A stretch of 64,000 nucleotides of DNA. Origin: Malurus cyaneus samueli. Its lineage: Eukaryota > Chordata > Aves > Passeriformes > Maluridae. A program made the position numbers and the translations under genes. Shown one piece after another: positions 1 to 13,390 of the stretch (positions are counted from its first letter, which is position 1; every line of letters starts with the position of its first letter). The notes under the pieces were generated by a model. That model was not told the DNA's origin, searched no databases, and worked only from the letters and a program-made list of their open reading frames with translations. The stretch spans positions 40,590,006 through 40,654,005 of the forward strand of contig CM019217.1 in the NCBI GenBank assembly GCA_009741485.1, given 5' to 3'.

Positions 1-3000
1 CTACAAGAAAAAGCAAAGATTTATTAACAGTTTTAAATAGAAGTAAATCAAAGAAGCTGCCAAAATACTGATTTTGAAAATAACATTCTATTGTGAGGTT
101 GTGTACATATACAAATGTGTGTTCTTATTGATTTGCAGATAAACACTGAGGTCATTGGGTGTCAACCTGCTTTTCTTTCTCTGCAGTGTCATTTTCATAT
201 GTTCTTTCTTTTTTTACCAGAAGAGAGATGTTTTTTGAAGCTATTATTGAAAAGTAATCATTTTGTCTTTTGAGTGGAACAGATGGCATGAAATGATAAG
301 TATTTTTTTAAGCATTTCCATGGGGAAAAGTGTTCTGGTTTTAAGAGTTTTATTCACCTTGATGAATTCCATTTTAGTTGGGCTATTTAAAAATGTTTCT
401 TAGGCTGCTCACAGCTGCAAGTACATCCAAGTTTTGGAAATCTGTAGCTTGATCCAGCCTCATTGCATTTCTTCCTCACTATTCTGTGAAGTTTTGTTGC
501 AACTCATTACAGATTCTGGTACCTCAGAGGAACATTCAGTGCTCGCAGCAGAAAGATCTCTTCACAGTATTTGTTTTGGTTTACGTCATTCCAAAACTGA
601 AACATAAGCTACTGAATTTATAAATAAGCTAACAATCAAACAAATAAATGCAATGTTATGAATAATTTTTGAAACAAACTAAGCCACGCTGATATTTTAC
701 TAAAGAAACATAAGTAAGAAAACAAGGAAAACAAAGACTTTTTCTTGAACATTTTCTCCCTTACTAAATAAATGTATTCATAATTTGAAGACAGTGGTAT
801 CTGTGCAACCATTTATATGCCCACTATGCAAGATCATTCGCACAACTAGCTTAGGGCTTCAAAGTCTAACAAACATATTTACAGTGACTGTAGAAAGCAG
901 ACATATCTTTACTTTTTTTCCATATGATCAGTCATTATTGTAGTCCACATTTCCAGAATCTACAAGAAAAATTGTTAAAATGTATTTTTAAAAATGGGAT
1001 TTCTTTGTGTAGATAATTTCTAGTGCTCAGAAATATGTCCCAGAGGAGTTGGTGAAATGCTCAGAAGCTGACAGCACTCATAGAAGTATGAAATCGAAGC
1101 ATTTCAGAAACCTGGTGATATGCGTAAGTTGGTGTTAATGTGGTGCTATCAGCAAAACTAGAGTGATGCTTTGGAAATGGTGCATTACATTTGGCAAAAA
1201 TGAACAATGTTCTTTCTCAAGAAGAAACAGGATAGGCAATGTTAATCATTAAATGTAAAATTTCATTCAACTTAAGTAACTTCCAAATTTTTTTTTGATT
1301 AGTATCTTTTTTCTATGCCTTTTCCCCATCTTTTCTGCACTTTTATTTCCTCTTTTGTACATCTTGCATACCTTTCTCACCACTGTTGCAAAGATACAGC
1401 ACAGCAATTTTGGAAGATTTGATGTTCAGCTTTGTGCACCTAAGAATACTGACTTCAGAAAATTGAGCACTGAAATGCCACAAAAGAGTGCTGAGACTAA
1501 ATTTGACATCCCATCAATGTTGCATCAATACCTGATACTCTTTCTTCCATTATTGTTTTTAAAAACTGACACATTTCAGTCCAGTTCTGAAATATTTGCT
1601 ATTAAAAGCACACTAGCATAGCAAGAATTATTTTTCCATTTTAAAAGAAAGCATCTAAAACTCAAGGACAGACAGTATTTTTATGGTGACAATGTCAGTG
1701 TTGTTGTGGAAAGTCATCTTATTCTCCATGTTCTGAACAAAGGCATGAATTCTGTTGAATTTACAATGGATATAAGTGTGAAGTGTCAAACACTAAATGA
1801 GAAAATTTGCTGCAAGTCCATGAGTTTTTTTAAAATTCAAATGTATCTCCTTACATATGCTAATACTGTTCTATGATCCCCTAGATTTTCACTTCTGCTT
1901 TATTTTTACACAGGTCATTTTTAGTATATGCTCTCCTCTTATATTAAAATAAAAGAAAAATAACATTTTTCATAGATTTTTAAAACTAACTATTGCTGCA
2001 AGAACAATTGTGTTTAAGAAGAGGTATCAGAAAACATTGTAATGCTTTGGATGCACAGTCATTATTCATATGTGTCCATACAAATGATCATTGCTGTGGG
2101 TGTGATATCATCCCAAATCAGGACAGGTATGATTGGAATAGATAATCCGGCATAATTTCTTAAGCAGTAATGAATCATTTTATGAGAGAGAACTTATCTT
2201 ATTTTCTGGACTAGTGTGTTTTCTGCTGTTTTGGAAATGTTTCAACTACATATTCCTAATCTTAAGTATAGCCTTCAAACTTGGATCTAAGCCTAAAATG
2301 GCATTAGGTTATTGGAAAATTATTATTTCATTTAGTCTGAGATTCTTTTCTAAACATACTTAAAAATGAACTTTTGCAGCAACTTTATTTGTTAGAAAGA
2401 TATTGTTGTCTGACTTGGAATATTGAACCTATAAAAGCTGCAGGTTTATATATACACATAAACCTAAGATACTGTATCTGACTACTTTTAGATCAGCGAT
2501 TCCAACTTAACCCATCACAACAACTTTGAAATTTCTCTTAGGATTCATTGAATGGTGCATGAAATCGTTTACAGAACATACTGTGAGGAAATGTTAAGGT
2601 TGGGCTGGCAGGTTCAGTCTGCTGAGATGATAGTTGAAACCAGAGGGAGAGAGACTTCTTTACCACTTTTCTTACAATCTCTTCAAGAGACTTAAATGCA
2701 TAAAAGCTGGAATTCCATTCTTCTTCATGAGGAGGAAGAACTAATCTGTCAATCAGGATATGCAAAGTTTAGATTGTTTTTATTTTCCCTAATAAATAGC
2801 CTGTGAGAAGTAGGCAGTTGACATTATGGGAGCAGGCTGCAGATTTCCCTTGAAATGGAAGGCTTTGAAGCCATGAAGATCAGGAGCTGACTTTCTTGGC
2901 CTGGGTTTTCCTCTAGGATGGAAAAGTTCTCAAAACAATTGAATGATGTATGCAACATCACAGGGTTCTCAAAGCAATATAGTCTATAGGGTGAATCCTT

Positions 3001-4550
3001 TATCTGCACTGTTTTAAAAATCCTCAACAAACGTAGTAATGATACTTTTCGAAACATGCTCAGTATTCCTGCAGTACAGATGCAAATGTACAAGGCAAAA
3101 AACAATGTATGTAGATTTTATACACATTTGTGAGAAACACAGGATCTTGAGGAGGAGTTTGAGTCACTGGACATAGGAAGTGAAATTTCATTTTATTAAA
3201 GTAAGAAATTTAAAACGTGTAACGAGCTTGGAAGTTTTATTTTAGCTTGATCAGTAAATGAATTTGAAATTAACAAAAAGTGATTATTGCTGATTTTAAT
3301 AGTGATTGCCATCATTAACATTTTTTTAAAAGTTAAAACAGTTGTAATATGTGAGCAATGACATTCAGAGAAAATCCTATTAAAAGCAATTAAAATTATC
3401 AGAAGGGCATAATTATTTTCAGGAGGTAGTACACAATGATTATTATTTCAAGTGCATTGCAGTTAATTTACTTTTTTCATTTAAAATGTTAAAATTACTT
3501 AAATTATTCTCTGTTATTTTACTAACTGAGCTAACAGTTGTAGAAGAAAATTTAGAAATCACTTGGTGGATGATTTCCATGTAAAAATTAAGAAATATGC
3601 CTTAACACTATAAAAAAAAAAAAGTATCAGTTCCAGGTCCAGCCAGTCCAATGCTTTCTTTCAGCCTTGAACTTGAGTTGATGTTGTTTTTGTAATCTGC
3701 ACATGTAAGCTTCTGGAATCTATAATAACCTTTGGTAAATAGATTTTTCAGATCTATCGCGTCAAATATAAAAAAACTATCCTTCATTTTGAACCTGGCC
3801 TCCCACTTGCTCATTTTCATGGCTTTCCAGTCTTAGAAGAAACATCAAGTCATCAATACCTTTTCCAGCATTTCCATGACAGCCATGATTTTTTTGACCT
3901 CTGTAAAAGCTCTCTGCATCATTAGGTTATAAAATAAAAAAACCCTACTTTTATATATTTTTATATCTTTAACTGCTCTATAATTTTATTATGCTTGTTT
4001 TTCCTCTGTGCTTTAAACTACCTGGTGAGGACACAGAGCTGCACATGGTATTCATGTCAAAAAAATCATGGAGCAAAATTATTTTGGGTTTTATTTGCTT
4101 TTAGTCCCTTTCCAAAGAATTCCTAGTCATGGATTTGAATTTTTCTCTGCTGGAGGGGACAGACTTGATGAAACTGCTTATTTCACACTACTGTTTATCT
4201 CCTGACAAATGAACTTACTCACTGATCCAGGTTCAAAAGTCCTTCAGATATTTCTTACAGTCACAGTCTATAGTAATTCTTACTGCTTTGAAGAACCATT
4301 AAATAGCATAGATTTTGCTTCAATGGTAAGCACTTTAAAAGTACATATTTCTATCAACTTTTCATAAATATAATATCTATATTTATTATGTATTTTTATT
4401 TTAAAGAATTTCTTAAAATATTTTCTTTCTTATCATTTTTGTTCCTAAAAAATCAAAGAAAACTGTTTCAGTAATAAAAGAATTTGATGCTAAATTCACT
4501 GAGGCAAGAAGTTGGCTTACATATAGTCCTTTATCCTTTGTACTTTTGAA

Positions 4551-4629
4551 ACATTAGACACTTTTAATAAACATTATTTATAAACAGTATAATAATATAA
4601 TAAACATTTATAGACATTAGACACTTTTA
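4551..4629. repeat. 16-bp direct repeat, 63-bp spacing
   Basis: The 16-mer acattagacactttta occurs at 4551-4566 and again at 4614-4629. The spacer is AT-rich with several ataataaaca-like units. It looks like a local duplication that has since diverged. Confidence 0.8.
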
Positions 4630-4865
4630 GATATTTGAATTTAAAAATATTCTATTCTTGGGGTGTTAGCTAGCTTCACATTTGTCTTTCAGAGAAGCTT
4701 TAACTTCTCCCTCAAAATAAATGTTTCCTCATGACCTACCAAACCCTCTCTATTAATTGACTGGTGGTATAAATAAATGCAGAAATGATTGTGTTTTCTG
4801 TCATATTTTCTGTTAATTTTCTTATGGAATTTGTTTGTACAAGGCTTCCTAAAATAAGGAGAAAT

Positions 4866-4935
4866 TGCAATATTACAGTATTATATTTTCACCAAAGAAA
4901 TGCAATATTACAGTATTATATTTTCAACAAAAAAA
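4866..4935. repeat. Two-copy 35-bp tandem duplication
   Basis: Two adjacent 35-bp units, 4866-4900 and 4901-4935, both begin tgcaatattacagtattata and differ by only a couple of bases near the end. The near identity points to a recent local duplication. No function is suggested. Confidence 0.9.
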
Positions 4936-5085
4936 TGTTTTTCAAGTCTTGTCAGCGAAGAAAAAAGATGAATAAGTGATAATTACAGCATTAACAGCTT
5001 TCAGTTTTTAATAACACCAATATTGCCTGAATTTTAATCCAAGCTCTTTAGCTAAAAAAATTATAGAGTCATGTAATTATTTGTC

Positions 5086-5105
5086 TTTTTTTTTTTTTTT
5101 TTTTT
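5086..5105. repeat. T20 homopolymer
   Basis: An uninterrupted run of 20 T in intronic DNA. Similar T or A runs occur throughout the window. No adjacent retroposon body was recognised. Confidence 0.95.
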
Positions 5106-7562
5106 ACTTGTGTGTGGGCTTTTAAATTGATTTTGGGAACAGAAAGACATTTACTGCATGAGATCTTACACAACAGTCACTCATGGACCATGTTCTGTTG
5201 ATTTTTTTACAGAAACGTTCTACTAAATATGTGAATAATATGTTTACAACAAGTTCAAAGGAGAATATACAGCAGATAATGACAAAATTAGTCATGCTAA
5301 TGGTGATGTGTGCTGATTTTAAAATGGCTGAAAAAGAACAGCAAAATGACACTGATGAAAAAGCTTTTGTTATGTCATTTTGAGGAAAGTGGGATCAAGG
5401 CCAGAAGAGTAAAAAGCACATTACCTGGCTGCATTTCAGCTAATTCAAGGCACCAAGTAATGTTATACATTAAGTACAGAGCTTACTGCAGTTCATGGAC
5501 AAAAGGCTTCTTTGCTTGGTTTTAAAAGCTGTTATATTTTAAATTAGGTTTGAAACAGGCAAACAAAATAAATCCAGGCTTGATGGGGTCTTAATTTTAA
5601 ATAGTGAGTACCATTTGGCATAATGCTCATTAGTTTAGACTCAGAAGAGTTTTTTGCTGCTGTGAATAAATACACAGAACTTATGAAAGCAAATGAGAAG
5701 GTTCAAATTGCACATTTCTTAATGGAATTAAATTAACCAAAGCAGTCTACAGTTGAGTAAGAGCTTCCTCCCTTCCTCCCTTTAACAAGATAATCAATTA
5801 TAAACTGATACACAGACTACAAATATAACATCTTCTCATACTTTTCAGCTATTAAAAGCTTCTATTCAGAGTGATACTGTGGTTTATCTTTTCTCATTCT
5901 AAGAGACAGCGAGAAACTACTTAGTCTCAATAAATTTCATATACTTCAGTGTTTCTCTTCCTAGTAGCCTGATTTGGTATTCTAAGACCAGAAATGAATT
6001 TTATGATTGTGCACAGTCCCCTAGAGGCTATTTTGGGCTATCAAAGGAGTTGCAGATTGCATTTTTTCATGTATAGGGAAGGAACTGAAATAGCCCTGCT
6101 TTTACAATTTATTCTTTAACTTCTTCAGAAAACTCCAATCCAAGTATAACAACACTTTCTATAAATGTGCTAAATTTAGGACATTAAACTGTTCCATATT
6201 ATGCACATCGACCCAATGTACTCAGGATTAAGAAAACAGAATTGTTGGTCAAAGCACTGTGCAGCTATCACTTATTTTTTTTTTTTTTTTTCCTAAAAGA
6301 GTCCTACCACCCGGCTATCTTTCAAAAGTGCAGTGATAGAATTTTATCTGTTAACTTACAAGAATAGTGATAAAGTGTAACTCATACTAAGAATGACAAC
6401 CTAAGATGTATGACTTGAAAAAAAGAATGCTTAAAATAAGGTTTCATTATTTGTTTATCCATATTGCTGTTGGAATATTTTTGCAACATGTCAGCTTTGA
6501 AAACTCATTTTTCCTGCCTTTCTTTAATTACGACATTTTGGTCAAACTGAGAAAATTGAAGCACTTCTATTCTAATCTAATTGATGATCATTTGCAGTAT
6601 TTCTTTATTCAGTTGGAGTGACGTAATTTTGCATTTGATTTCAGTAAGTTCTTGAGATATTTTTGAAAGATATCAGAAATATATTAGAACATACTTAGAA
6701 AACTATAATAGAAAAACTATTCATAATTTGATCTAATTTTAACTGAAGGACAAGCAAAAGTGGGTGTACAGCCTAGATTCTAGATAGCTAAAGAGAAGGA
6801 ATGAGAAAAAAAGTGCTTTCATAATTTTCAGTAAAGCACTTGGTATGACTACACATTAGAATCTGTTTAGTCAACTAAAATCCTGGTAGTTAGTAATGAT
6901 AAAATTAATAAGGACCTGGATGACAGGGAGATGATATGTGTTCAATTAAATGGGTAAACACCACTTTGGGAAGGAGTTAATATTGAAGCTCTCCAAGGAC
7001 CACCTGGGAAACAAACTTACTTAATGATTGGAACTGGATAACTTTAAAGCCTTGCACAGTAAAAGTGAAAGCCAATATTACAAAGTACAAGTTCTTATAC
7101 TCAGTTTGTAGTAAGACATTATACTTTAAACTGAGAAGTAACCTACTGGAAAGAACAGAGTAGAAGGAAGGTGTGTGCACCTGTCATTTACGGGGCAATG
7201 GTGAGGAACCAGATGAGATCTGTGTGAAAATGGCAATTGGATTCTACAGACATATTGACTGAAGTCTTTCAGGAAAAAATATGGATTATTTGATATATTC
7301 CACTTCATTAATCCTAAATATTGTGTAAACTTTTCTTTCATTGTTGTCAAGAAGGATAAATTCAAGCTGGATCAAATACAGTGATAACTTAAGTAACAAA
7401 AACATGGTGGGGAGCCAGAAGAACTTGGCTCGGGACCATAAGGAAGGACGAAAGGTAGGGGAGTTTGCAGAATGGCTTCACAGCCAGGGAATTTATCAAA
7501 CCATTTCAACCACCTAACATATGTTCCTCAACCAGTGCAGGAATGTGTTATGATTGAATGAC

Positions 7563-7628
7563 TGTTTTTGATTTGGTTTACTTGTTTTGGGGTTGTTTGG
7601 TTGGTTTGGGTTTTGCTTTGTTGTTTCA
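7563..7628. repeat. Low-complexity TTTGG/TTGGTT tract
   Basis: A T/G-only stretch built from tttgg, ttggtt and ttgttt units, the complement of the AAACC tracts seen elsewhere in this window. Such tracts are common in bird genomes in my experience. I see no flanking element. Confidence 0.8.
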
Positions 7629-9416
7629 AATCTTGAATATTTTTGAGCTCCTTCAATAAAAGTTTCTTTTTCCTGGTCAGTGTTAAAGTTTATAAATATC
7701 TTCCCAGCAGTTAACTCTGCTTTTATTCCTTTTGTCTTATTTTGTGAAAACATCATTTTATTTTATTTCTAACCAGATATTTTTACGCAGTTGTCTGTTG
7801 TCCTTATTTCCTAACTATACCTGTAGGTTTTATTTAAATGCTTGAGTTGCTTCGGTTTAGGCTTTTTTTGTTTGCATTTTCCCCCTTCATCTGAAAGAGT
7901 GTATCCAGTAACTTTTATAATTAAGAACCAGGGATGCGTGTCAGATTGATATTGCATCTGGAGGAGTTACAAACAAACCCATTAATAGGGTACACCATAG
8001 TAGAGGATCCACGCTTCTATAAATAGCAAGCTATAAAAGGTAACCTCTACTGGCTCCTTAAAATGTTACTGCTCTGTAACCAACAATTTCCACATTTACT
8101 TTTTTGCTTGGTGATGGTGATAGTAAACAGAATCCATTTTGCTTCCAATCTTTCTATACCTTTACTCCGCTTTTTCATTCGACATCAAATAAACAAACTG
8201 TGCGTGACTAAACATCAAACAATTGTTCTTGATTTACAAAGGTGACACGGAGGGAAAGCTAGGAGGCATCCTAGTGAGGAATATCTCTTAGCGACGTGAC
8301 ATCAGTATCTGTCAAAAAAGTATTTGCTCACCTGATTTGCTTAGAATCAGGTTTATTCCTTTCAAGGAGAAGAGATGGTAAATGGATCATTTAATTCCTG
8401 GGCCTATGTTTTCTATTTCCAAAGGAATAGAAGTGGTGCCTGAACTCAGAGACAAGTACTGCTCTGGGCACCTGACAGCTTTTTGGACACACCACACTCT
8501 CCCACCTCAGCAGTGCTTGCCCCTTTCTCTGTGGCTGCAGAGAATTAATGGACAGGAATTTTCAGGGTTACCTGCTGAAGATTCTGCACCATGTACTGCC
8601 CTGTAAGCTTAGGGCTTTTTGGGTTGGGTGGTAACTTTTTCCCCTAATAAGGAGACAATACAAGCATTTATTTTCTCTTATGAAAGAAAAAGAAAAAACT
8701 ATAATGCAACACATACCTTTTTATCCTATTAAATAATAATAAAATTAAGCATAATTGTATAATATGTACAGGTTTTTACATAGATGTTCAGTATTTTGCA
8801 GGAAAGCAGTGATTCTAGTGCATTTATTAGAATAGGGTTTTTTTCATAACCTTTAAGAAATATGTAGCATCAGTACATTAGCTAGTTACAAGTAGTACAG
8901 CTGTTTATTCATTTTTTTAAATTATGCATTTGGCCCTTTTGTTACAATATAGTCATGAGATAAAATTGCAAATGGCATCTCAATACATTAAATTGAAGAG
9001 TAAATTTATTTTCAGAAACTTAGGTAGTTTCTCTGGCAAAAATAGTTTATCATCCTATATTATTATTGTTATTATCCTAATTATCTTAATTATTATTTAT
9101 TATAAGGTTATCATTGATCTTAACCCTAAGGCAGCTGGAAAAACCAGCATTTGATCTCTTAGTGTCAACAAAATGATGGTCTCTCCATCTTTGCTAATGT
9201 AGGAAATGTTAAGTTTTATATTAGATAGATGCTCTCTTTTCTAGTGTCATCCTCTAATTAAAAATTATAAACGTTTGTAACAGTGACTGGCCTTGTTTCT
9301 GTAGGCATCCATAGTGATATTGAAGTTAATCGAAAAAAGACTTTGAAACCCTCTAGAATTTAAATTGCCCGTGTCAGTTTATCGTGTGAAGGTTAGTAGT
9401 TTTCATACAGGGCCCT

Positions 9417-9436
9417 ATGAAATCAGCTGATTTCAT
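9417..9436. repeat. 20-bp perfect palindrome around an E-box core
   Basis: The sequence atgaaatcagctgatttcat reads the same on both strands. Its centre is CAGCTG, an E-box core. Symmetry ends at 9416/9437. No flanking promoter or exon was seen. Confidence 0.9.
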
Positions 9437-10639
9437 GATACTTCATACCTTTCCTAAATGGAATAGTGACTTTGAAAAATACAGATAATTGCCCCTTTTA
9501 AAATGAAATATTAGAATGCTTTTCTCCCTTTTGAGATCTTTGCATAGTGAGCTCAGTAAAGAAGCAAAATATGTGCGCCATTAGTTGGCAACCAGGAGTT
9601 TTGAATAATTCAGTAGCCTCGCAGTTGTGTCTCAGTGAATCTGCAAGACAGGGTCACTGAAGAGCTCTCTCCTGTAACATAGAAGCCAAAGTGCTTCTGA
9701 GGATGCAGTAGATTTTAAAAAGTACAGTAAACAGCAGAAGAGTCAATTTAATTGGTGTGTTTCCTTTCCTCATTCTAATGCATTGTGTCAGGTAATGCCT
9801 CTAGTTAAAAAAGGTCAGTCTAGTCTGGGCATGTCTGGTGGGTACTATCACTCACGTTTTGAGTCACAGAGTACATTCCTTCTAAAAGAGGAAAGAATCA
9901 GTGGGGGCTCTCTTTGGAACTAAGTACGAAATTTTTATTTTTAATCACATTTTTTATGAATTTATTTTAATTATTGAACAGCTAAACTTACTTTCCTGAG
10001 GATACTAATGTGCTTTTCTAATGCTTGTACATTGTGTGGAGGGTAGAAGGAGGGCGGAGGGAAAAGTGTTAATTACAAAATATTGCTTTTATGAGACTAA
10101 ATAGAATCTAAAGATGACCTTAGCTTCCTTTCAGATTCCTTCTTTCCTATAATGAAAGAGTTATTTTGTCTCTTATATGAAAGTATTTTCATATTCAAAA
10201 TAGATACATGAGGCCTTTGGCAGTTTAATTGAAGAGTGAAAGATAAAACCCAGAAATTTTTCAGGCTTTGGCAGCTTAGTGGAAAAATTGTTACTTAGAT
10301 GGTCTTCAATTCCTATTTAGTTCTGTTGTCTAATATGACAAAATCTATATGGATATAGAATTTTAATAGATTATGTTTAGTCAGGCCCACCACAAGTGGA
10401 AAGCTGACTCTCAGCTAATCAGCCTGTAACCTAAGGCAAGTACACAAGAGGGAAGAGTGTGCAGTGTCATCAGTTTGCTCTGTATCCTTTTTTTTGCAAA
10501 TATCCAAATGAGACATAGAAGTGAATTGGCCTTCTGTTAATGTTGGAACAATTTAGTAAATAAATGAAAGGAGAAAGATTCAAGATCTTGACTCCTATCA
10601 CGTATAATTTTTTTAATCGATATAAGTAATCAATTTTTT

Positions 10640-10670
10640 TTAGTCGATGATATTTTTTATCATCGACTAA
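10640..10670. repeat. Perfect 13-bp inverted repeat with 5-nt T loop
   Basis: The left arm ttagtcgatgata (10640-10652) is perfectly complementary to the right arm tatcatcgactaa (10658-10670), with a loop of five T. Each arm carries a CpG in an otherwise CpG-poor region. It lies 364 bp upstream of the first visible exon. It could be a remnant of a small palindromic element or a chance cruciform; no terminal repeats or target duplication were found. Confidence 0.9.
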
Positions 10671-10990
10671 TGATGAGCAGTTGCTTAGCCTGAAAAAAGT
10701 AGAATAGAGGTTCTGACTAGTCCACTGCCTTAACTGTCAGATAACTTCCAGTGTCTGACTTTGGATGCACAGTTGTGTGTATTACAGTCTTACCTCTGAA
10801 TTCACTTTCGTGTCAAATGCTGCTTCTTACAGGGTGATACTTGTCAGTCAATTTAATTGAAATGTCATGCTGACCTTTATATGAAATACTCTGAACTTAA
10901 TGGGGCTTTTTGAAGTTCTTTTTACTTTCATTCCATTTAAAATTTTTTAATTACCAGTATACATAAAGTTCATGTTAATTAAGCTCATGA

Positions 10991-11248
<258 letters not shown>

Positions 11249-12599
11249 TAAATAATAGAAAAGTGGTATATAACAAGTTATGTACTCCTGAAGTTTCAAA
11301 GAAAAGAAATGGAAGTTTGTGACAAACTGTTTTTATTTTGCTGTGTATGTCAATCCCTGTTAAATGTAGAGAAAAATATGTTTCACAGACCAATAATTTA
11401 AAAAATAAATATAGGAATAAAAGCACATGTAGACTAAATTTCAACCCAAAGTACAGTCAGCATTATACATTCAGGATTGTACAGTCTTCAAATACTTAAA
11501 AGAAAAGAGAAATCTGTGACATGAACATTTTAAGAAATGCATACTGACTTGGTACAAACAGACCATAATAACAAACTGCTCTTATACAGTTCAATAGAAA
11601 TATATTTTTTCCAAAATAAATACTTCATAATGAAATTGGTTATTTTGCCTATTCCTCCAAATATTCAGCAGTGTATATGGTACATCTTAAAGAATGCAAA
11701 AGAATATATTAGTATAATTTATAAATCTTTCTTTCAGGAAGGAAAGTGTTTGCCACCCAACCTTGCCGTGACCTAAAAAAAACCCAGTGAAAAATAAAAA
11801 TCTTTTGGCAAAACTAAAAATACATTTTCAGCTGTAGTTTGTACACTTCTGGGTGTGATTTCTTTGCTCTGGCCATTTTATATTAGCAAAGTTACATTGG
11901 GAGTTTTGCTGTATCTCTAGCTCAAGTGAGTCTGAAATCACCTGAACCATTACGCGTATGCAATATTGCCACAATCACATATCTAGTTTGTCTATTTTTT
12001 TATGAATATTTTAATGTGGCAACTGTTCCCACACATCATCTCTGTTTTGTTTCTGTTTTTGAGAGCTCAGTTAGTAAACTTAGCATCCTCACAGTGGTTA
12101 TTTGTAAAATAAGGGATAATTTCACAGCTCAAATGCTCATGTTGCTTGAGTGATGGCTTTAAGTCACTTGAGAGGCTTAGGGTAAGCACAACATCATCTG
12201 AGAAGTTCTCCTTTAAATAGTAATTGCTTTTATTAGTTTGATATTAATCATATGACTGGCATTGAAAAGTGTCTTACCCATGTTCACAAGATAATTTCTG
12301 CAATATTTGTTACTTACTGTAAATATTCATGATGTTCAGAACATTTATTTGGAGTTCTTACTAATCAATTCTAAGTGTAATATCTGGCATGAGCTGTAGA
12401 TAGAAACAGGAAGATGCATCTGCACACACAGAAATAAAAGGGAAATGCTGAATGGAAATGATGAAGCTGACAGCTCATCTTCAGACTGAAAGGTTCAGTT
12501 GGCTTTTTTGCAGACATGAAAAGAGCAAGTGTTTTCTAAGCTTGATACATATATTCTGAGTATGACAAAACTAAAACAACAAAAACTAAGCAGAGAAAG

Positions 12600-12894
12600 T
12601 TCTTGTGCTCGGTGCAGGTGCCCAGGTGTTGGCAGCAGGGGCCACATGTGTTGTCTATCAGGGAAAAGGACAGGGATATGCCATGCTGTATGCAGCCAGT
12701 CCCAATGGATCATCAGCAGGGCAGCCACTCAGACACACTTCTGGCACCTCTGAAAGAACGTTCAAGAAAGGGCGTAAAACATCAAAGAGAGAGATTAGAG
12801 AACAAAAAAGAGCAAGAAACAGCAGAGGTAGGTCTAAGGCTGGAGGAGCAGAAGGTACTCCATGGTGAAGCAGCTATCCTAAACATCCACACCG
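12600..12894 (+). repeat. GC-richer segment abutting CR1, unclassified old repeat
   Basis: This segment is visibly GC-richer than the flanking intron and runs directly into the CR1 piece. Its second half (about 12820-12900, with phrases such as ggagcaggttta) recalls an interspersed sequence seen in bird genomes, but I cannot name the family. Overlapping short open frames in several phases show no domain. It could be a different retroposon into which, or beside which, the CR1 inserted. Confidence 0.35.
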
Positions 12895-13390
12895 GAGCAG
12901 GTTTATCTTGAAGGACTTGACCAATTGCCTGACCAGTCTGGTGAACTCCTATGATCCAATGAAGACAATGGTTGACAAGGGAAGATAAACAGACATCACC
13001 TATCTAGACTTCTGCAAGGCCTACAGTATGGTCCCATGCAACATCTTTATCTTCAAATTGGAAAGAGATGGATGGATGGATGGATGGATGGATGGATGGA
13101 TGGATGGATGGATGGATGGATGGATGGATGGATGGATGGATGGTCAACAGCTCTGTGTCATTGTGTCCAAGGGGAGGCCAGTGACAAGAGATGTCCCTCA
13201 GGGATGTGTCTTGGGAATGGTGCTCTCTGTCGATGACAGGCAGTGGGATCTTGTGCACCCTCAGCAAGTTTGCAGGTGTTATGAAGCTGAGTGGTGCATT
13301 TGAAACATCTGAAAGGTGGGATGCCATCCAGGAAAACCTGAACAAATCTGAGAAGTGCATCCACAGGAACCTCATTGTTCATAAGCAAAA
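12895..13390 (+). mobile_element. CR1 LINE fragment (reverse-transcriptase region), decayed
   Basis: The + strand encodes, with stops and substitutions, a stretch resembling CR1 ORF2 reverse transcriptase: LTNCLTSLVNSYD, then [16 protein letters not shown], a FKLERDGW segment, the RPVT-DVPQG segment, and CTLSKFAG where active elements have an FADD box. The catalytic FADD is lost (FAGV here). The copy has neither 5' nor 3' element ends, and is interrupted by the GATG expansion at 13067-13143. CR1 is the main LINE of birds. The copy is a non-functional relic within the FSTL5 intron, in the same orientation as the gene. Confidence 0.8.
13067..13143. repeat. (GATG)n microsatellite, about 19 units
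   Basis: An uninterrupted tetranucleotide array of about 77 bp. It lies inside the CR1 reverse-transcriptase region, exactly where CR1 copies carry a short GATGGATGG-like stretch after LERYGF. On the + strand it reads as a repeating Asp-Gly-Trp-Met peptide in the frame of the relic, because three repeats make twelve bases. Confidence 0.95.

Noticed and set aside
8380..8610. GC-richer open frame of 74 codons as a small exon
   Set aside because: No FSTL5 peptide similarity, no suitable splice sites in phase, and no domain.
13004..13375. Minus-strand frame with His-Pro-Ser-Ile repeats as a repeat protein
   Set aside because: The repeat peptide is the translation of the GATG microsatellite in another frame.
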